The notes under the pieces: generated by a model
Databases searched by the model: none
The model's input: only the letters and a program-made list of their open reading frames with translations
Told to the model about the DNA's origin: nothing
DNA from: Treponema sp. UBA3819
Lineage (GTDB): Bacteria > Spirochaetota > Spirochaetia > Treponematales > Treponemataceae
Assembly (NCBI GenBank): GCA_002369025.1
Contig: DFDV01000220.1
Coordinates: forward strand, 1-11,195
DNA: 11,195 nucleotides
Direction of reading: 5' to 3'
Shown: positions 1 through 5,256 of the stretch, piece by piece
How the letters are laid out: every line of letters begins with the position of its first letter
Position numbering within the stretch: position 1 is the stretch's first letter
Position numbers and translations under genes: made by a program

Positions 1-374
1 GCTATCTGACTGAAAAAATCTTCAAATGTCCTGTTATGGTCTACAACTATCCCAAGGAAATCAAAGCCTTCTACATGAAACTGAACGACGACGGCAAAAC
101 CGTCAAGGCTGTAGATGTACTGGTTCCGGGACTGGGCGAAATTATCGGCGGTTCAGAACGCGAAGAGAACTACGACAAGCTGCTCACACGCATCAACGAA
201 CTGGGATTAAAGCCCGAAGACTACAACTGGTACCTTGATCTGAGAAAGTTCGGTACTGTTCCCCACTCGGGATTCGGTCTGGGATTTGAACGTCTGCTCC
301 TCTATGTAACAGGCATGGCAAACATTCGCGACGTCATTCCCTACCCGCGCGCACCGAAACTGGCGGACTTCTAG
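1..374 (+). CDS. asnS: Asparagine--tRNA ligase, C-terminal part (5' end outside window)
   Basis: Class II aminoacyl-tRNA synthetase that charges tRNA-Asn with asparagine in the cytoplasm, releasing AMP and pyrophosphate. Only the last 123 residues are present, read in the frame that starts at base 3. The class II motif 3 is clear (GFGLGFERLLLY), preceded by the family stretch PGLGEIIGGSEREENY and followed by the typical AsnRS ending NIRDVIPYPRAPKLADF. The Asn/Asp enzymes share a fold, but the RDVIPYPR ending without a long C-terminal extension fits AsnRS rather than bacterial AspRS. The stop is TAG. The next gene starts 30 bases later with no terminator between, so co-transcription with the downstream genes is likely. 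No frameshift or odd residue is seen in the visible part. Confidence 0.93.
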   Translation, partial: YLTEKIFKCPVMVYNYPKEIKAFYMKLNDDGKTVKAVDVLVPGLGEIIGGSEREENYDKLLTRINELGLKPEDYNWYLDLRKFGTVPHSGFGLGFERLLLYVTGMANIRDVIPYPRAPKLADF

Positions 375-404
375 TCTGAAGACTTCAAGACCTCAGCTTA
401 CAAT

Positions 405-1712
405 ATGGAACAGAAAGAAAAGAAGCCACGGAGCATAACACCGGTTACAGTTGCACAGATGGTATACCTCACGGCTATGAACTACGGGCGTAATTCCCTG
501 GTTTCCCATGCTCGTGCCTGCTCCTTTGGCTTTCTGTTTTCTTTCATTCCGATTCTGACAATGGTGGCGGTGGTACTGATTCGCATTCTTCACGCTTCAC
601 CCGACACCGTTGCCAAAATTCTGGCCTTTGCTCAGGAAATCGGCCCCTACTTTAACGTTCAGGGAATTGTAGACGGACTTCTGACCCTGAAATCAGTTAC
701 CTTTCTGGAAATCATCATCGGCCTTTTTATCTTCTGGATTACAAGGGGTTTTTTCCTTTCCATTTTTAAGGGAATGCAGACGATTTTCCACACCAAACAG
801 CGGAGACAGCCATTTTTTACCCAGCTGCTCATCATCATCATCGAAATGGCCATCATCATCGTTATTGCGGCCATCATTTTTGCCCTGATTATCATGCAGA
901 CTATCGTGCAGATTCCGGTTCTGTCTTCCATAGCCGAAAAACTGTCACCCCTGCTGACCATTCTTTCCCGCTACCACATCAACAGTCTGCCCAACGTCCT
1001 GCTTTTTGTGGTTATTACCATTCTTTATAAAATTGGTGCGGAATCAAAACCATCCCTCAAACTCTGCCTCACTTCTGCCCTGCTCTGCGACACAATCTTC
1101 TGGATTTTCCGCCAGATAATGCATACAGTCATCAATTTTACCAGTTACAATATCGTCTACGGCGTTCTTGCAAAACTGATGGTAACGATGCTGGATGTGT
1201 TCATCTTTTTCGTGCTCTTTTTCATCTTTGCCCAGTTCATCCTTATCTATCAGTTTTTTGACGAAATGCTTTTGGGTGAACTCTACCTGCTGCCAAAAAA
1301 AGACTCTGACAAGCTGACTGCAATAATGCGGAGGGGACTTTTTATCCGTCCTGACTTTCTGATTGCAAAAGACGCCAATATGATTCACCTGAAAAACGGC
1401 GAGAAAATCTACGAGGACGGCGAAAAAGGCACAAATGCCTACTACATCGTAAAGGGAACCGTCATCGAAACCCGGCCCGACATGACAAAAATCCATGAGC
1501 GCGGAGATTTCTTTGGCGAAGTCTCCTGTCTTTTGCAAAAAAGCCGCACCGGAACCGCAATATGTGACACTGACGCAGAAATCGTCCGCATAGAAGGCTC
1601 TTCTTTTCAGACCCTTGTTGAACAGAACAGTGCAGTTGCCCGCAAGGCTTTGGGACAAATCAGTTCATACTTCAGCGAAGTTTATGGACGAACAGACGAC
1701 TTTACGATATAA
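405..1712 (+). CDS. YihY/BrkB-family membrane protein fused to a C-terminal cyclic-nucleotide-binding domain
   Basis: A 435-residue protein in two parts. Residues about 30-290 form a polytopic membrane domain of the YihY/BrkB type (once called ribonuclease BN). Hydrophobic segments lie near 41-62, 98-121, 141-168, 195-212, 220-240 and 255-285. The N-terminal block SLVSHARACSFGFLFSFIPIL and the later SYNIVYGVLAKLMVTML resemble the conserved YihY signatures. Residues about 320-425 form a cNMP-binding domain. Its phosphate-binding cassette reads FFGEVSCLLQKSRTGTA, keeping the Glu (372) and Arg (381) that contact cyclic nucleotide in CAP/PKA-type domains. Plain YihY proteins end after the membrane part, so this is a fusion. 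The role is unknown; a membrane function gated by a nucleotide is inference. No good Shine-Dalgarno precedes the ATG. It probably belongs to the asnS-pyrG-guaA transcription unit. Confidence 0.85.
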   Translation: MEQKEKKPRSITPVTVAQMVYLTAMNYGRNSLVSHARACSFGFLFSFIPILTMVAVVLIRILHASPDTVAKILAFAQEIGPYFNVQGIVDGLLTLKSVTFLEIIIGLFIFWITRGFFLSIFKGMQTIFHTKQRRQPFFTQLLIIIIEMAIIIVIAAIIFALIIMQTIVQIPVLSSIAEKLSPLLTILSRYHINSLPNVLLFVVITILYKIGAESKPSLKLCLTSALLCDTIFWIFRQIMHTVINFTSYNIVYGVLAKLMVTMLDVFIFFVLFFIFAQFILIYQFFDEMLLGELYLLPKKDSDKLTAIMRRGLFIRPDFLIAKDANMIHLKNGEKIYEDGEKGTNAYYIVKGTVIETRPDMTKIHERGDFFGEVSCLLQKSRTGTAICDTDAEIVRIEGSSFQTLVEQNSAVARKALGQISSYFSEVYGRTDDFTI

Positions 1713-1713
1713 T
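1685..1713 (+). promoter_or_regulatory. Candidate sigma-70-type promoter for pyrG (inside the end of the upstream gene)
   Basis: TGGACG (1685-1690, 4 of 6 matches to TTGACA), a 17-base spacer, then a perfect TATAAT (1708-1713) that overlaps the TAA stop of the preceding gene. The expected start of transcription, about seven bases past the -10, falls on the A of the pyrG ATG at 1720, so the transcript would have little or no 5' leader. The assignment rests on sequence match only. Confidence 0.5.
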
Positions 1714-1719
1714 CTTGGA

Positions 1720-3321
1720 ATGACTAAGTACATTTTTATCACAGGCGGCGTTGTTTCCGGTCTTGGAAAAGGTATTGCCGCTGCTTCAATCGGATTGATT
1801 CTTAAAAGTCGCGGACTAAAAGTCGTAAATCAGAAATTTGACCCTTATCTGAATATTGACCCCGGCACGATGAATCCTTTTCAGCACGGAGAAGTCTTTG
1901 TAACGGACGACGGTGCGGAAACCGATTTGGACTTAGGTCACTACGAGCGTTTTACCGACGCAACTCTCTCTCAGAGCTCAAACACAACAAGCGGACGCGT
2001 CTACATGACAGTCCTGCAGCGTGAGCGTGAAGGTGGCTACAATGGCGGCACCGTTCAGGTAATTCCCAACATCACGGAAGAAATTCTGCGCCGCATGCTG
2101 CTTTCCACAACAGAAACAAATGCAGATGTAATCATCACGGAAATCGGCGGTACGGTAGGTGACATCGAATCCCTGCCCTTTATCGAAGCCATCCGCCAGA
2201 TTAAATATCAGGTAGGCGAAGAAAACTGCTGCTACATCCACCTGACCCTGCTTCCCTACATGAAAAAAGCGGGAGAAATCAAGACAAAACCAACCCAGCA
2301 CAGCGTAAAGGAACTGCAGGAACTGGGAATTCAACCCAACATCCTCATGCTCAGAAGCGACATTCCTATTGACAGTGCGACCAGGGAAAAACTTGCCCTC
2401 TTCTGCAATGTTGATACCGACTGTGTCATTCAGAATACAACCGCCCGCTCCATTTATGAAGTTCCCCTGCAGCTGGAAAGCGAACATATCGGCGACGCAG
2501 TCTGTAAGGTTCTGGGCCTCAAAACACCGCCCACAGAGCTGACTGAATGGACAAAGATGGTTGATGTATTCCGCAATCCCAAAACAAGGGTCAAAATCGC
2601 TCTTGTCGGAAAATATGTGGACCTGCACGACGCCTATCTTTCTGTAGTTGAAAGTCTTGTTCACGGCGGCATTGCAAACGAAGCCGGCATTGATCTGGAC
2701 TGGGTAGAAGCTGAAGACCTGACAGATGACGCCACAACAGAAGCCCGCCTTAAGGACGCAGACGGCATTATCGTTCCCGGTGGATTTGGAAGCCGCGGTA
2801 TAGAAGGCATGGTGAACACGGCAAAATATGCCCGCACCCACAAAGTTCCCTACTTTGGCATTTGTCTGGGAATGCAGATTGTTGTTATCGAATACGCCCG
2901 CAATGTACTGGGCTACAAGGACGCACACTCAACCGAAATGGATAAAAATACAAGTCATCCGGTTATCGACCTTATGCCGGATCAGAACGGAAAGATTCTG
3001 GGCGGCACCCTGCGTCTGGGTAAATTTGAATGTACGGTTACACCCGGCACCCTTACAGAAAAAGCCTATGGAACAAAAACAATCTGGGAACGCCACCGCC
3101 ACCGTTACGAGTTCAACAATGCCTACAGGGAAGAACTGCAGAAGGCCGGCCTGATTATTGCAGGCGTAAACCCGGAACGCAACCTTGTAGAAATCGTTGA
3201 AGTTCCCGATCACCCCTGGATGCTGGGCGGCCAGTTCCATCCGGAATTCAAGAGCCGGCCCAACAAAGCAGGTCCTCTTTTCAGAGAATTTATTGCCGCA
3301 AGTATAAGGAATAAGAAATAA
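1720..3321 (+). CDS. pyrG: CTP synthase (glutamine-hydrolysing)
   Basis: Cytoplasmic enzyme that makes CTP from UTP, ATP and glutamine, the last step of de novo pyrimidine nucleotide synthesis. It has 533 residues, normal for the family. The N-terminal synthetase domain (about 1-268) opens with MTKYIFITGGVVSGLGKG, a nucleotide-binding P-loop, followed by the invariant QKFDPYLNIDPGTMNPFQHG block and EIGGTVGDIES. The C-terminal class I glutaminase domain (about 290-528) has the oxyanion strand PGGFGSRG, nucleophile Cys382 in FGICLGMQ, and His507/Glu509 in GGQFHPEF. The reading frame stays open upstream to 1615 inside the previous gene, but the family N-terminus matches the ATG at 1720, so this start is chosen. 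No real Shine-Dalgarno is present (only GGA directly next to the ATG). It starts 7 bases after the membrane-protein gene and ends 1 base before guaA. Confidence 0.98.
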   Translation: MTKYIFITGGVVSGLGKGIAAASIGLILKSRGLKVVNQKFDPYLNIDPGTMNPFQHGEVFVTDDGAETDLDLGHYERFTDATLSQSSNTTSGRVYMTVLQREREGGYNGGTVQVIPNITEEILRRMLLSTTETNADVIITEIGGTVGDIESLPFIEAIRQIKYQVGEENCCYIHLTLLPYMKKAGEIKTKPTQHSVKELQELGIQPNILMLRSDIPIDSATREKLALFCNVDTDCVIQNTTARSIYEVPLQLESEHIGDAVCKVLGLKTPPTELTEWTKMVDVFRNPKTRVKIALVGKYVDLHDAYLSVVESLVHGGIANEAGIDLDWVEAEDLTDDATTEARLKDADGIIVPGGFGSRGIEGMVNTAKYARTHKVPYFGICLGMQIVVIEYARNVLGYKDAHSTEMDKNTSHPVIDLMPDQNGKILGGTLRLGKFECTVTPGTLTEKAYGTKTIWERHRHRYEFNNAYREELQKAGLIIAGVNPERNLVEIVEVPDHPWMLGGQFHPEFKSRPNKAGPLFREFIAASIRNKK

Positions 3322-3322
3322 T

Positions 3323-5212
3323 ATGGCTACTGAACGCGAAAAAATTGTCGTCCTTGACTTTGGTTCGCAGTACGCACATCTGATTGCAAAGCGTCTGCGC
3401 ATGATGGGTTACTATTCAGAAATTGCCCTGCCCTCTGCCTCCGTAGAATCACTGGGAGCTAATGTAAAGGGAATCATTCTGAGCGGAGGCCCTGCCAGCG
3501 TCTACGAGGAAAACATTCCGGAATTCAACTCTGCCATTCTTGACCTGCCGCTGCCAATCCTGGGTTTATGCTACGGTCATCAGCTGATGGCACAAAGCTA
3601 CGGCGGAAAAGTCGGCAAGGCTGAAGTCGGCGAATTTGGATTTGCCCAGCTTTCAAAAAGTCAGGCAGGAAAATCTTCTCCCCTACTTGCCGGAGTAAGC
3701 GACACCACTCAGGTATGGATGAGCCATCAGGACGCAGTTCTTTCTCTTGGGAGCGGTTTTGAAGTTATCGGAAGCACAAAAGACTGCCCCTTTGCGGCCC
3801 TGCAGGATCTGAATCGCAAGCGTTTTTCCCTCCAGTGCCATTGTGAAGTAAAAGACACCCCTGAGGGAAATACTATTTTTGCCAATTTTGCAAAAATCTG
3901 CGGCATGCAGAAAAACTGGGACGAAGACACTGTTCTGAATCATATTCTGGAAAGCATCAAAAAAGATGCCGGCGACAAAAATATCCTGCTCTTTTTGAGC
4001 GGCGGTGTAGACAGCACGGTAGCCTTTGCCCTGCTCAATAAGGCACTGGGACAGGAGCGCGTGCTTGGTCTGCATATCGACAACGGTTTTATGCGCAAGA
4101 ACGAAAGCGCAAATGTAGAAAAAGCATACCACGCCCACGGCTTTAACAATTTTATCGTAGAAGACGCAAGCGCAGGCTTCTTAAATGCAATAAAGGGACT
4201 TACAGACCCGCAGAAAAAGCGCATGGCTGTAGGAGAACACTTTATCACAGTGCGGAATGAAGTCGTTGCAAAGCAGAAACTGGATGAATCCCGCTGGATG
4301 CTGGCCCAGGGAACTCTTTATCCTGACATCATTGAATCGGGTGGCACCAAAAACAGCCATACCATCAAAACTCACCACAACCGTGTGGCAGGCATTCAGG
4401 CCCTTATAGAAAAAGGTCTGATTATTGAACCTCTTAAAGATTTGTACAAGGACGAAGTTCGCTCCATAGGAAAGAAAATCGGCCTTGAAGATGATCTTGT
4501 CATGCGCCACCCCTTCCCCGGTCCGGGATTGAGTATCAATGTACTCTGTACAGACGGAAAGGCAGGGGCAAATGATGAAGAAGAAATGAAAAAGGCACAG
4601 GCAGAGCTGGATGCCGTACACTTTACCCAGTTCTGTGAAAAATGCAGCCAGACTCTTAAGCGCTCAATTCTTCCCGTAAGGTCTGTAGGCGTACAGGGAG
4701 ACTTCCGAACCTACCGCTTCCCCGCAGTGCTTACCTTCCGCCCGGAAGAAAATGGTTCTTACCATCTGCCGGAAAAATGGGAAAAACTGGAAGCCGCATC
4801 TGTTGCCGTAACAAACAGTGCCCGCTACATCAACCGCTGTATCATTAAACTCTGGCAGAACCCCGCCATCAAAGATGAAGATTTGCGCCTGCAGGAAGGC
4901 TATTGCGACAAGCGTCGTCTTGACCAGACCAGGGATGCAGACGATATTGTTCTGACTGCCCTGCACAAAGAAGGCTGGTACAACAAAATCTTCCAGCACC
5001 TTACCATAAATCTTCCCTGTGCGTCTTCAGCAGACCGATGTTCTTTTGTCCTGCGCCCTGTATGCAGCGAGGATGTAATGACGGCGCGTTTTGCTCCTCT
5101 GCCCCAGGATTTGCTCAGAGAAATTGTCACAAAGATTGCGGCCCTCCCCTATGTGGATGCCATTTTCTATGATGTGACAAACAAACCGCCGGCAACATTC
5201 GGCTGGGAGTAA
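3323..5212 (+). CDS. guaA: GMP synthase (glutamine-hydrolysing), long form
   Basis: Converts XMP, ATP and glutamine to GMP, releasing AMP and pyrophosphate; last step of GMP synthesis, cytoplasmic. The glutaminase domain (about 6-195) has nucleophile Cys83 in LGLCYGHQ and His173/Glu175, but the usual QFHPE motif reads QCHCE. The ATP-pyrophosphatase domain (about 203-395) has the P-loop SGGVDST at 226-232, QGTLYPDIIESG and IKTHHN. HPFPGPG at 396-402 leads into the dimerisation region. At 629 residues the protein is about 100 longer than typical bacterial GuaA (around 520). The extra length lies after HPFPGPG, and the region resembles human GMPS from memory: LPVRSVGVQGDFRTY at 450-464 and YDVTNKPPATFGWE at the end. 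The start follows the pyrG stop by one base; AAGGA at 3306-3310 is a weakly placed ribosome site. Last gene of the cluster, followed by a terminator. Confidence 0.97.
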   Translation: MATEREKIVVLDFGSQYAHLIAKRLRMMGYYSEIALPSASVESLGANVKGIILSGGPASVYEENIPEFNSAILDLPLPILGLCYGHQLMAQSYGGKVGKAEVGEFGFAQLSKSQAGKSSPLLAGVSDTTQVWMSHQDAVLSLGSGFEVIGSTKDCPFAALQDLNRKRFSLQCHCEVKDTPEGNTIFANFAKICGMQKNWDEDTVLNHILESIKKDAGDKNILLFLSGGVDSTVAFALLNKALGQERVLGLHIDNGFMRKNESANVEKAYHAHGFNNFIVEDASAGFLNAIKGLTDPQKKRMAVGEHFITVRNEVVAKQKLDESRWMLAQGTLYPDIIESGGTKNSHTIKTHHNRVAGIQALIEKGLIIEPLKDLYKDEVRSIGKKIGLEDDLVMRHPFPGPGLSINVLCTDGKAGANDEEEMKKAQAELDAVHFTQFCEKCSQTLKRSILPVRSVGVQGDFRTYRFPAVLTFRPEENGSYHLPEKWEKLEAASVAVTNSARYINRCIIKLWQNPAIKDEDLRLQEGYCDKRRLDQTRDADDIVLTALHKEGWYNKIFQHLTINLPCASSADRCSFVLRPVCSEDVMTARFAPLPQDLLREIVTKIAALPYVDAIFYDVTNKPPATFGWE

Positions 5213-5220
5213 GATAAACG

Positions 5221-5256
5221 AAAAAGGTCGCCTGAAAGCAAGGCGACCTTTTTTTT
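5221..5256. terminator. Bidirectional rho-independent terminator between convergent genes
   Basis: A perfect 10-bp stem, AAGGTCGCCT (5224-5233) with AGGCGACCTT (5241-5250), around the 7-base loop GAAAGCA. The plus strand continues into a run of eight T (5249-5256), ending guaA transcription. On the minus strand the hairpin is followed by five T (complement of 5221-5225), so it can also stop transcription of the repeat-protein gene. That gene's TGA stop (5256-5258) overlaps the T-run. Confidence 0.95.

Noticed and set aside
377..387. TGAAGACTTCA palindrome after asnS as a terminator
   Set aside because: Only five pairs around a single base, with no T-run; too short to terminate.
399..404. TACAAT as a -10 for the YihY-like gene
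   Set aside because: It abuts the ATG, so transcription would begin inside the coding region, and no -35 is visible.
831..842. (ATC)4 microsatellite
   Set aside because: It encodes Ile-rich transmembrane sequence in the YihY-like protein; four units are too few to suggest phase variation, and any change would stay in frame.
1044..1658. Open frame of about 204 codons opposite the YihY-like gene
   Set aside because: Antisense to the membrane and cNMP coding region, with no protein features of its own.
1615..1719. N-terminal extension of pyrG by 35 codons
   Set aside because: It overlaps the end of the upstream gene and precedes the conserved CTP synthase N-terminus (MTKYIFITGG), so the ATG at 1720 is the start.
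1978..2928. Open frame of about 316 codons on the minus strand opposite pyrG
   Set aside because: It lies wholly antisense to a highly conserved enzyme, its translation shows no recognisable domain, and it has no promoter or ribosome site. It is a shadow of pyrG codon bias.
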